This document shows, piece by piece, positions 32,779-42,200 of a stretch of 48,876 nucleotides of DNA. The position numbers and the translations under genes are program-made. Positions within the stretch are counted from its first letter, which is position 1. Each line of letters starts with the position of its first letter. The notes beneath the pieces are model-generated. The model was not told the origin of the DNA, did not search any database, and saw nothing but the letters and a program-made list of their open reading frames with translations. Source of the stretch: Rhodothermales bacterium (GTDB lineage Bacteria; Bacteroidota; Rhodothermia; Rhodothermales; JAHQVL01); the NCBI GenBank assembly GCA_041391505.1, contig JAWKNW010000033.1, positions 1-48,876 of the forward strand, read 5' to 3'.

Positions 32779-33901
32779 GCCTGGTGCGCATCGCCGCGAT
32801 CAATATTTTATCCGAATACTCCGGGAACGGCATCGGATCTATACCCTCACGTGGCAAACCTGGAAGAGCGGCGACCGCTTCAAGGCCGTCATGGCCGGCC
32901 TGCGCTTCTATCCGCTGACGATCGACGGCCTGGACGCGTTTCACGTCCGCCGCATCCCCGACTTTTTGCGGCCCTTCCGCAAGCACTACAAAAACGTCGG
33001 CATCAACCAGCACTTTTTCCATCAGGATATCCGCCGCATCGTGCGGGAGTGCAATATCGACATGGTGATCGCCGGCCCGACCAGCTTCATGACGGGCTAT
33101 CCGCCCTTCGATCTGGACGTGCCGCTCGTGTTCGATTACCTGGATTGCGCGGACTGGGAGGCCAAGCCGGATCATCCTGAAAAAGTCTACATGCAGGAGT
33201 CCGACGCCATCCTCTGCGTCTCCAGCATCGCGAAGGAGCGCGCCGAGCAGTTCGGCAAGCCGTCGCTCTATCTGCCGAACGGCGCCGACATCGAGCGGAT
33301 GCGCTCGGCCAAGGGCGACGCGGTGCGGAAGAAATACGGCCTGGAGGACGCCAACGTCGTGAGCCTGATCGGGCTGACGTGCAGCCCGCGGCATTACTTC
33401 CTCGAGTCCGTCCTGCACGCCAAGAAGCAGATGCCGAACCTGAAGTGCCTGCTCGTGGGGCACTCGCCGGCCATCGAGGCATCGCTGGCCAAAATCCCCA
33501 ACGCCGAAGAGACCTTTATCTTCACCGGCCCCGTCCCGTACGCCGAAATCGCGTCCTATTTCGCGGCGTCGGACGTGGGGATGTACCCGGTTGACGAAGC
33601 GGTGTATTACAGCGCGGCGTCGCCCATCAAGATTTTCGAGTACACGGCCGCCGGCAAACCCGTCGTCGTGCCCCGCATCACGGAGGCGGAGCGGCTGGGG
33701 TTCAGCAACCTCGTGTTCGCCGCGCCCGAGGCCGAGCCGTACGGCGAAGGCATCCTGCGCGCCTTCAACCAGCCGCCCGTGCACGTCCCGCAGATCGACA
33801 ATTTCGACTGGACGTACCTCGCCGATCAGCTCGATCAGTTCCTGCACGAGTTGGTCAACGAACCTGCCCACGAACGCGTCGCCCCGGCCATCCAGGTGTG
33901 A
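32744..33901 (+). CDS. GT4-like glycosyltransferase
   Basis: The product has 385 residues from the ATG at 32744. It has the GT-B two-Rossmann layout: an N-terminal acceptor domain (LLWIPHSPSEPGAHRRDQYF ... DMVIAGPTSFMTGY) and a C-terminal nucleotide-sugar domain. The latter has LYLPNGADIERM, VSLIGLTCSPRHYF, LLVGHSPAIEASLA, FTGPVPYAEIASYFAASDVGMYP and SPIKIFEYTAAGKPVVVP, where the glutamate of IFEYTAAGKPVV matches the E-x7-E-type donor site. It is a cytoplasmic or membrane-peripheral enzyme. Donor and acceptor sugars are unknown; it overlaps wecB and so is coupled to it. Confidence 0.85.
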   Translation: MNLLWIPHSPSEPGAHRRDQYFIRILRERHRIYTLTWQTWKSGDRFKAVMAGLRFYPLTIDGLDAFHVRRIPDFLRPFRKHYKNVGINQHFFHQDIRRIVRECNIDMVIAGPTSFMTGYPPFDLDVPLVFDYLDCADWEAKPDHPEKVYMQESDAILCVSSIAKERAEQFGKPSLYLPNGADIERMRSAKGDAVRKKYGLEDANVVSLIGLTCSPRHYFLESVLHAKKQMPNLKCLLVGHSPAIEASLAKIPNAEETFIFTGPVPYAEIASYFAASDVGMYPVDEAVYYSAASPIKIFEYTAAGKPVVVPRITEAERLGFSNLVFAAPEAEPYGEGILRAFNQPPVHVPQIDNFDWTYLADQLDQFLHELVNEPAHERVAPAIQV

Positions 33902-33925
33902 GGCGTGCTATTATCCCCATCTCGT

Positions 33926-34876
33926 ATGACAGCGACCGACGTGATCGCCAACCCGACTGAACACGACATCCAGCGCGCCGAGAAGCGTCCGAACGATCCG
34001 TTCCCGCTGCGCATGTTTTTCGGGCACCACAAGTGTGCTTCCGGCTGGATCGACAACATCCTCCGGGAATTCTGCCTCCACATGGGGCTGAAGTTCAAGA
34101 TCGTGCACCAGCCGTATTCCTTCGAGAAATACGGCACGCTCGGCAAGCTGGTCGATGCCGAGCGGATCCAGTTCCTGGCCTATATCAACACGACCACGAA
34201 GTACACGCCGGACCTGAAGGTCTACCGCGGCTTCCACGTCGTGCGCGACCCGCGCGACATCGTCGTTTCGGCGTATTTCTCGCACCTCCACAGCCTCAAG
34301 GCCCCGACGTGGGACGAGCTGAACGTGTTGCGCGACAAGCTCTCCGGCCTGAACAAGGAAGAAGGTCTGTTCTTCGAACTCGAATACCTCGGCCAGCAGT
34401 TCAAGGAGATGTCGGAGTGGAACTACAACCAGGAGCACATCCTCGAGGTGCGGATGGAGGAGCTGAGCGCCGATCCGCTCGAGGGCTTCCGCCGCATCCT
34501 GGAGTTTATGGAGATGTACGACACGACGTCGCGCAGCGGCCTCTCCCGGAGCGCGCACGCGCTGCGGTTATCGATGAACCGGCTGAACCATAAGGGCCGC
34601 CGGCACATGCCCGGCAACCTGCCCATGTTCCCGGTGCCGAAACGCCCCGTCTACACCCTGCCCCAGGACGCGCTGGAGAAAATCGCCGACCAGCTCAGCT
34701 TCGCGAAGCTCGCCGGCGGACGCACGAAGGGCCAGGAAAACGTAAACAGCCACTACCGGAAGGGCGTGCACGGCGACTGGAAGAATCACTACAACGACGA
34801 GCACATCGCGTATTTCAAGGCCCACTACAACGATTTGCTGATCCTGCTCGGTTACGAGAAGGACGGGGACTGGTAG
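33926..34876 (+). CDS. PAPS-dependent sulfotransferase
   Basis: The product has 316 residues from the ATG at 33926. The 5'-phosphosulfate loop is FFGHHKCASGWI (residues 31-42, with Lys36 in the catalytic position) and the 3'-phosphate motif is VVRDPRDIVVSAYFSH (Arg107 ... Ser115). A middle segment, EWNYNQEHILEVRMEELSADPLEGFRRILEF, and the C-terminal GVHGDWKNHYNDEHIAYFKAHYNDLLILLGY also fit the sulfotransferase_1 fold. It should move sulfate from PAPS to a hydroxyl of a carbohydrate or small molecule; the neighbouring epimerase and glycosyltransferase suggest a sulfated glycan. It ends the cluster and is followed by two hairpins. Confidence 0.9.
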   Translation: MTATDVIANPTEHDIQRAEKRPNDPFPLRMFFGHHKCASGWIDNILREFCLHMGLKFKIVHQPYSFEKYGTLGKLVDAERIQFLAYINTTTKYTPDLKVYRGFHVVRDPRDIVVSAYFSHLHSLKAPTWDELNVLRDKLSGLNKEEGLFFELEYLGQQFKEMSEWNYNQEHILEVRMEELSADPLEGFRRILEFMEMYDTTSRSGLSRSAHALRLSMNRLNHKGRRHMPGNLPMFPVPKRPVYTLPQDALEKIADQLSFAKLAGGRTKGQENVNSHYRKGVHGDWKNHYNDEHIAYFKAHYNDLLILLGYEKDGDW

Positions 34877-34900
34877 CAAAACCGGGACGGTTTTGCGTTT
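34876..34900 (+). terminator. Terminator after the sulfotransferase gene
   Basis: GCAAAACC (34876-34883) and GGTTTTGC (34889-34896) form an 8-bp stem with a 5-nt loop that begins in the stop codon itself. A short GTTT run follows. It probably terminates the glycan cluster. Confidence 0.6.
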
Positions 34901-34961
34901 AAAGAGAAAGGTTCAAGGATCAAGGACGTGGAAAGCCCTTGAACCTTGAACCTTTCTCTTT
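34901..34961. repeat. 25-bp snap-back hairpin between convergent genes
   Basis: The 25 bp at 34901-34925 is inverted at 34937-34961 with one mismatch and an 11-nt loop. The right arm reads CCTTGAA, CCTTGAA, CCTTTCT, CTTT, the same heptamer type as at 10.1 and 14.1 kb. It lies 24 bp after the sulfotransferase stop. Confidence 0.75.
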
Positions 34962-34990
34962 GAACCCCATCCCATCCCCCAACCCAGTCG

Positions 34991-35020
34991 CCCGGCGGAC
35001 GGGTTGCCCCGTCCGCCGGG
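34991..35020 (-). terminator. GC-rich hairpin after the universal stress gene
   Basis: CCCGGCGGACGGG (34991-35003) is perfectly inverted at 35008-35020 with a 4-nt loop, 11 bp beyond the stop codon of the minus-strand gene. There is no T tract, but the 13-bp stem is very stable. Confidence 0.55.
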
Positions 35021-35031
35021 TCGGGTGCCGC

Positions 35032-35940
35032 TTACAGCATCGACGCCGTGTGACGGCGTTCGAGCTGGATGACCGGTTTCCCGCACGGAGGAACGATCAG
35101 CACCGGCTGCGTCACGCGATGCAGCAGGCGTTCAGTCAGATGCGGGCCGAGTTTGAGGGCCATCCCCGAGCCGCCGTGGCCGGCGAGCAGCACGAGGCCG
35201 GCATCCAGCCGGGCCGCATGCTCCGCGATCTGGTTCACCGCGTTGCCGCCCACGACGTAGATCTCGTAGCGCAGGCCGGCCTCGTCCAGATCGGCCAGAT
35301 GCCGGCGGATCTCGTTCCGGAAGCGCCCACGAATCGTGGGCGACGGCGCCTCCGGGTCCGAGATGCCGAACAGATCGGGCAGCACGAGATCGTTCGCCGC
35401 AAACACCACATCCAGCTCGGCCCCGAACGCCAGCGCGAGTTCGCGCGCGGCCTCCAGCGCATCCAGGCTCTGCTGGGAAAAATCGTAGCCGAGCAGCAGC
35501 CGGCGCGGCATCGACCACGCCACCCCCTCGTGCACCGCCAGGACCGGCACGTTGATGCGCCGGAGCACTTCCGCCGTCACGCTGCCGACCAGCAATCGGT
35601 TGATGCCATTCCGTCCGTGCGTCCCCATCACCACGAGATCCGCCTGGCAGTCCATGGCATAGGTCAGGATCCCGTCGGCGATGCTGTCGCACCGGATATA
35701 GTCGTACACGAGCGTCAGCCCGTTGCGGTCGTCGAGCGAGGACGCGCCCTCCACGGCGCGCGACACAAAGGTTTGGAGGTGGTGGATGGTCTGCTCCGGA
35801 GCGGCGGCCGGACCCGGCACGACATGCAGGATATGCACCTCGGCGCCGGAACGCCGGCCCAGGTCGTACGCCGGCTGCAGCGCCGCGTCGGCGCACGGGG
35901 AAAAATCGGTGGGGAAAAGGATGCGTTTGAACGGCCACAT
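35032..35940 (-). CDS. Tandem-domain universal stress protein (UspA family)
   Basis: The product has 302 residues from the ATG at 35940, chosen because the first Usp strand begins there (MWPFKRILFPTDFSPCADAAL) and GAGGG lies upstream. There are two Usp domains. The first has the ATP-binding signature GTHGRNGINRLLVGSVTAEVL, then VPVLAVHE. The second starts RRLLLGYDFSQQSLDALEAAREL and has the looser GHGGSGMALKLGPHLTERLLH, then QPVLIVPP. The first domain fits nucleotide binding, while the second is degenerate at G-x2-G-x9-G-S. Usp proteins act in the cytoplasm in stress or energy signalling; no partner is encoded nearby. Confidence 0.88.
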   Translation of the reverse strand: MWPFKRILFPTDFSPCADAALQPAYDLGRRSGAEVHILHVVPGPAAAPEQTIHHLQTFVSRAVEGASSLDDRNGLTLVYDYIRCDSIADGILTYAMDCQADLVVMGTHGRNGINRLLVGSVTAEVLRRINVPVLAVHEGVAWSMPRRLLLGYDFSQQSLDALEAARELALAFGAELDVVFAANDLVLPDLFGISDPEAPSPTIRGRFRNEIRRHLADLDEAGLRYEIYVVGGNAVNQIAEHAARLDAGLVLLAGHGGSGMALKLGPHLTERLLHRVTQPVLIVPPCGKPVIQLERRHTASML

Positions 35941-36294
35941 GACGATGCCCTCGCTGCTATGCTTCGCTTCGGGGATCAGGCTGTCCGTAACATACGCCTC
36001 ATGCATGTCGGCTTCTGGCGGGCAATCCGCCCTTCGCATGTGGGGGCGGATCGGGCATCACGGGGATCCTGTTTTCCGCCGCGTGAGCCGTTGCACGTCG
36101 AATGGGTGTTTTCTATTCAGGAGACCGGGCCGCTGCGCGGTGAGCTATTTGCCTTTGCTCCTTTGTTAATAGTTCACAATTGCCTTATTTGGCGATTCAA
36201 CGCTCCGCTCTCTCCCACGCATCGTTTTTTCCGCTCGCAGCTGCTCCCGCGGCGGCGGCACACCCGGCTTCCGGCCGGATCATACAGGACCCAC
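35941..36294. other. 354-bp intergenic region upstream of the giant gene
   Basis: No gene can be supported here. It holds a small hairpin (GGCGG-GCAAT-CCGCC, 36017-36031) and, at 36150-36200, an AT-richer patch with TTTG (36162-36165), 20 nt and TATTTGG (36186-36192). That patch is a weak match to the Bacteroidota promoter pattern and is the best candidate promoter for the giant gene. A good Shine-Dalgarno AGGA (36286-36289) sits 5 nt before the ATG at 36295. The universal stress gene is divergent from here. Confidence 0.45.
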
Positions 36295-39200
36295 ATGAGC
36301 TTCATCGACGCCAGCCTCGATCGCGAAGCGCTCGAGCTATTCCGGGAACGCCATTCCGACCTCCGCACCCTCCAGGACATCGTCCGCATCGACGAGGACG
36401 CCTTTGTCGCCCGTTTCGCGGCCGACGACTTCGCCTGCGACGCCCAGCTGGCGCGTCGCGTCCACCAGACTGCCGCCGCCATCCTGGAACGCGCCGCGCT
36501 GGTATGGGCCAACCTGAAGGAAGCCGCCTCGCCGCACCTGCGGCAGACGCTTTTCAACAACATTCCGGAGGCGTTCCTTCAGTACCTGTCGGAAATCCCC
36601 GACTATCAGCGTCTCTTTGGCAGCCTCGATTACCTGTCGTGCAGCCACGCGGAATCGGTGTATGGGCCGGCCGCCTATTTCGTCGATCTCCTCCGCTTCG
36701 TCGACACCCACGTCGCGAGCAATCCGGCCAACCGCATCCCGGACAGCCTGCAGCTGCACAGCCGGCGCCCCGACCTCCGCGCGATCGCACTGGACGAGCC
36801 GAACACGACGGGCCTGATCCCCTACATCGACCTCGTCATCGACGTCCTCGAGGCACTGGTACGCACCCGGGAAAACCCGGACGCCTACGCTGCGCTGGTC
36901 GATGCCGGCCATCCGTTCGATCTGCCGTTCCATCTGCCCCTCGAGGAGATCCGGGCCTACCTGGACAGGATGAAGACCAGCCTCGGGGCCATCTATGGGG
37001 CGTTCGCTCGGCCGGACGCCATCCAGATCCGCGAGCGGCTCGGGCTCTCGCCGGCGGAATTCGACCTGATCGCCGAAGCGAACGACGACGCCGGCGCGCT
37101 CGACATCCGGTACGGCGGCGCGGCCGACCTCGCCAATGTGGCCGTCTTCCTGCAGCGAACCGGACTATCGCGGTCCGACCTCAATGCGCTCATCTACCAG
37201 GATCTCGACGCGCACGAGTTCAACGCCGGCCTCTCGCGCCTCTTTTTCATCAACCGCGCCGACGACGGCCTCGGGCATCTGGCCATCGAACAGGACCCGA
37301 CGCGGCCGCTGGACCCGTCCTACGGCTCGGAACGCATCCTCAACCTGAGTCCGCAGAAGCTCGACCGGATCTACCGGTTCGTCAAACTCGCCCGCAAGCT
37401 CGACTGGTCGTTCGACGATCTCGACTGGGCGCTCCGTTCGTTCGGCCCCTCATTCGAACCGGAGGCATCGCTTTCGTTCGACGGCATCAACGACGTGGTG
37501 ACGATCGGAAACGCGCCGGCCGACCTGGTCGGCGACACGTTCACCATCGAAGCCTGGGTCAATCCGGCGCACGCCGGCATCCATCCTATTCTGGCCAGGG
37601 GGACGAGCGCCGGCCAGAAGGAACACGCCATCCATTTCGTGCTCTGGATCGACAGCGAGGGCCGTCTCGCGCTGTTCGACAAGCCCCTGTTTACCGCCGA
37701 CGACAAGGCGCTCGAGGGCAAGACCGGCGCCGACCTCCGCGACGCGGCCGACGGCCTGTCGTACCTCCGGAGTCAGCAGACGCTGCCGATGGGCGTCTAT
37801 TCCCACGTAGCGGTTTCGGTCCGCAAGGGGGATGTGGTGTTCGTCATCGACGGCGTGGCCACGCCGGCCGAAAACCCGCAGCGGCTGTCGTTCGCGCCGC
37901 TCGGGGAAGACCTCGAGATCGGCCGCGACCTCAACAGCTGTGTGTTCGAGGGCCTGATCAAGGACGTGCGCCTGTGGGCCACCGACCGGAAGCCGGACGA
38001 GATCGCGCGCGACCGCTACCGCCGGCTCAGCGGCTCGGAGGAGCACCTCGCGGGCTACTGGCCGCTCGCGCCGTCGCTCTCGGGCCGGCTCCACGACCAC
38101 ACCCCCGGCGCCCGGCACGGCATCGCCGGCGGCGACGTGCTCGCCATGCAGCCGGCGTGGATCCCGTACCCGCTCGTGCTCGACCCGCCGCCCCGGTCCG
38201 CCGGCCTACACTTCGACGGCATCGAGCAGTACCTGTGCGCGCGCAGCGTCGACGACTACGCCGCGTTCGGCGCGCTGACGATCGAGGCCTCGGTGCATCT
38301 CGAGTCGCTCCGCGATCAGGTCCTCATCGCCAAGGGCAGCGAGCCGTCTAAACAGCTGCAGTTTCTGCTGGGTCTGGACGCGTCGGGACGGCTCATCTTC
38401 CGCACCAGCGCCCTGCCCGGACGCGTCGTCGCCAGCGAAGGCGTCCTCGCTCCCGGCGCGCTGCGGCATGTCGCCGTAACCCTGGTGAACAAGCGGATCT
38501 CGTTCTGGATCGACGGCCAGGCCGCCGGCGCCACGGAGCTCGATGCCACCCTGTCGCTCTCGCCGCGCGGCAACAGCCTCTTTATCGGAAGCGACTTTTC
38601 CGGCGCATTCGCGCACGGCCAGATCGGCGAAGTGCGCGTGTGGAACCGATCCGTCCCCAGCGCCACGCTGCGCCGGCACATGCACCGGGAAGTCCCGCCC
38701 GAAGAACGCGAAGGCCTCGTGGGCTACTGGCGGCTCGACCGGATCGAGACGGCCGTCCTGCAAGGCGCGCCGCGGCGCATCGCGCGCGACCACGCCCGCG
38801 GCCACGACCTCGTCCTGGGCGGGTTCGTGGAAGACTACAGCCCGGAGCCGGTCGACATCCTCACGCTTCCCGGCGCGCCGGCGCCCGCTCGCCCCGGCGT
38901 TACGCTGGCGTTCGACGGCATGAACGATGGCGTCCGCCTCACCGCGACCGCACAGGCCGCCGGGTCCCCGCCGGACCGGATGACGCTCTCCTTCTGGTTC
39001 CGGGCGCAAGACACCCGTCCCATCGACCCGGACGGCCCGCGCAAGCAGGTGCTTTACGGCGTCGGCGACGAGGAGGGCGGGCTGTCGGTCTATCTGACGG
39101 AGGGCCGGCTGTTCGTCGCGGCCTGGTGCGCGGACTATGGGCCGCGCAACGTCAAGGAGACCATCCTGGCCACAAACGGGGTGCGGTCGGGCGTCTGGCA

Positions 39201-42200
39201 CCATCTCGCCGTCACCAACGACCAGTCCGCCGCGCAAAAACCGGTCGTTTTCCGGGCCTATCTGGACGGGCAGCCGCTCGATCTGGAATCGAGCACGGTG
39301 ACCGGATCCCGGCTCAAGGCCGATCAGAAAGGCGTTCCGCTCGACTTCACCGTCAGCGGCACGCTGGGCGGGATCGTCGCCCACGCCGGCATGCTTCGCC
39401 TGGCGGGCGCGTACGTGGACAGCGCCCCGCACCTCACGCACGGCTTCGCCGGCGAAATCGCCGACCTCTGCGTCTGGCGCGATACGCTCTCCCCGGACGT
39501 CATCCGGACCGAGCGCTTTGCGCCGCCGGCCGACAGCGACGCCTCCCTCGTCTACCGACTGACGCTCGACGAAGGCGGCGGGACGGCGTTCGACGTCATG
39601 ACCCCGCCCGCCTCGCCCTGCAGCCCCGCCGGCGTCGCCGCCGCATGGAGCGCGCGCAACGTCTCGGCGGCCACGACCGACGCCAGCGCGCCGCTCGAAA
39701 ATGCCTACCTCCACTACGCCCCCGACGCCGGCGCCTCCGCGTCGCTTCGGTGGCGCAACTACGTCTACACCGGCCGGATGCGCGCGTCAGACACGGATGC
39801 CGGGATCGGCGTGACCTTCCTGAGCCGGCATCCCGAGGGCGTCGACCGCCTCTACGCCCTCCGTCGTTTTGCCGACCGGCCGACGTTCCACCTCATCGGC
39901 TTCCCCACGACCGACGCCTCGCTGCGGATCGACACCGGCGTGGCCATGACGCCCGACGCCTGGCAACGCTTCTGGATCGAAACCGCCGACGACCCCACCG
40001 ACGGCCCGGACGGCAGCACGCGCATCCGCGTCTGGCTGTGGCGCGACGGCGACGCGCGGCCGGCCGACCCCATCGTCGACGTCCTGGACGTCAGCAACGG
40101 CCGGATCGACGCCGGCAGCGTCGGCGTCTGGGGGTTTGGGCCGGGGGAAAAACGATTTGACGACCTGCAGGTCATCGAGGCCGCCACGGCCGGGGCGGAT
40201 GGCGCGGTGCATCTGCTCAGCGAGTCCTTCGAGACCCACGAGGCGGGCGAGCCGCCTTCGGGATGGATCGGGACCGGCGACCGGGTGCTCTTCGGCCAGC
40301 CGGCGGACCTCTTCCAGACCGTCGTCCTGCGCGACAACCAGGTGCTCCGCACCGTGTCTTCCCAGTTCAACATCCACGCGCACTACCGCGGCGCCGGCGA
40401 CTTCGCGACCTGGAATGCCTACGAATTCAGCGGCCGGATCTGGTTCGGCGACGCCGACAGCGGCGCCGGCCTGACGTTCTTCAGCCAGTACCCGGAGGCG
40501 GATGCCTACTACCGGCTCCGCCGCATCAAGGAGAAAAAACGATTCCACCTCGCGTCGCATCCCGCCGGCCGGATCAGCGAGGGCGAGCAGTCGGAGATCC
40601 CGATCGACACGCGGCCGGACACCTGGTACCGGTTCCGCATCCAGGCGATCCACGTGCCCGATCATCCGCGCCAGTTCGACGGCCACGGCGCCACGGTCCT
40701 CCGCATCCGGATGTGGGAGGACGGCACGACCGAGCCGGACACCTTCGCCATCGACGCGATCGACTTCAGCGACCCGCTGACGCACGGCACCATCGGCCTG
40801 TGGGCCGGCGACGTCGGCGAAAAGATGCTCGACGATGTGCGCGTCGTCGCGCTCGATCCGGCCGCCGGCACGGCCGGCGCTGAGCTGTACGCCAGCGATT
40901 TCGAGGCCGGCGCGGAAGACGCGCTGCCGGACGGGTGGGTCGCCACCGCATCCAACAACAGCCTGAGGCCGGCCGCGGACCTCTTCGCGCTCCATGCGTT
41001 CGGTCGACGCGTCTACGCCCCCATCGCGCCGCCCGCCGGCGACAGCCTGCACACGCACTACCTGCCGGCGCAGGGCATCGACGCCGGCGCGTGGCGGAAC
41101 TACGTCTACACCGGACGGATGTACGTGGCGGATGCCGCCAGCGCCATCGGCGTCACGTTTTACAGCCGCTACGGCGCGGGCGAAGACCGCTACTACCGGC
41201 TGCGCCGAACGCCCGCCCGCCCGGCGTTCTACCTCGACGCCCACCCGCACGGCCTCGACCTGCTCTCCGGCGACCTCGCCCTGGCCGCCGTCCCGACGGC
41301 CGACGACACCTGGTATCGATTCCAGATTCAGGCCGACACCGTAGAGCAGGGCGCCGGCACGGCGACGCGCATCCGGGTCCGCGTCTGGCCCGACGGCGAA
41401 GCCATGCCGGCGGAGGACCAGATCGTCGCCCTCGACACGAGCGCCTCGCACATCACCGCGGGCACCGTCGGCCTCTGGGCCGGCGACACCGAGCGCGCGT
41501 ACTTCGACGACCTGCGGGTCGGACAGCGCTACCTCGACGAAGCCTTCGCCGGATACCCCGCCGGCGCCAGCCCGGCCGGCTGGCAGGATGGCGGCAGCGA
41601 CGAGGCGACCGCCCGCATCCAGGCCAACACCCTCTTCCAGGTCGGCGAGGTAACCGGCCAGCATGTCCTTGCGACGGATGTCGCCACCCGAAAGGACGTC
41701 GTCTCGATCTACAAACATCCGGCGATCGACAGCCGCGCGCTCGACAGCTACACGTACACCGGCCGGCTGCGCTTCAGCGACGAGGCCGGCGGCGCGGGTG
41801 CGGCGTTTTTTGCACGCTCGGCGGACCACAACGACTTCTACGGCCTCGTTCGCCCGGCCGGCGCCGGCGCCACGTTCCGCCTCGCCGCCTTCCCCGCCTC
41901 CCGCCGCTTCAGCGTGCAGGTGCCGGATGCGGACAAGGTGCACGACTCCGGCATCGTCGGCAAGCCCGATACCTGGTACCGGTTCCGCATCGCCGTGCGC
42001 TTCAACCCCGGCGAAAGACCCGAGGGAAAAGTCACCGTCCTGGCGCGGGTCTGGGAGGAGGGCCAGCCCGAGCCGGCCGCGTTCCAGATGAAGGCGGTCG
42101 ATCGCAGCGCGCCGCTCACGGGAGGGTCTGTCGGCGTCTGGGCCACGGGCGAGGGCGCCAAATACTTCGACGACCTCGTCGTCGATCGCCTCACGCCGCT

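Noticed and set aside
36180..38351. A 723-codon plus-strand open frame overlapping the start of the giant gene
   Set aside because: It is in another frame, its translation is almost entirely Arg/Pro/Gly-rich, and it lacks any family motif. The frame starting at 36295 has Tc landmarks and a ribosome-binding site.
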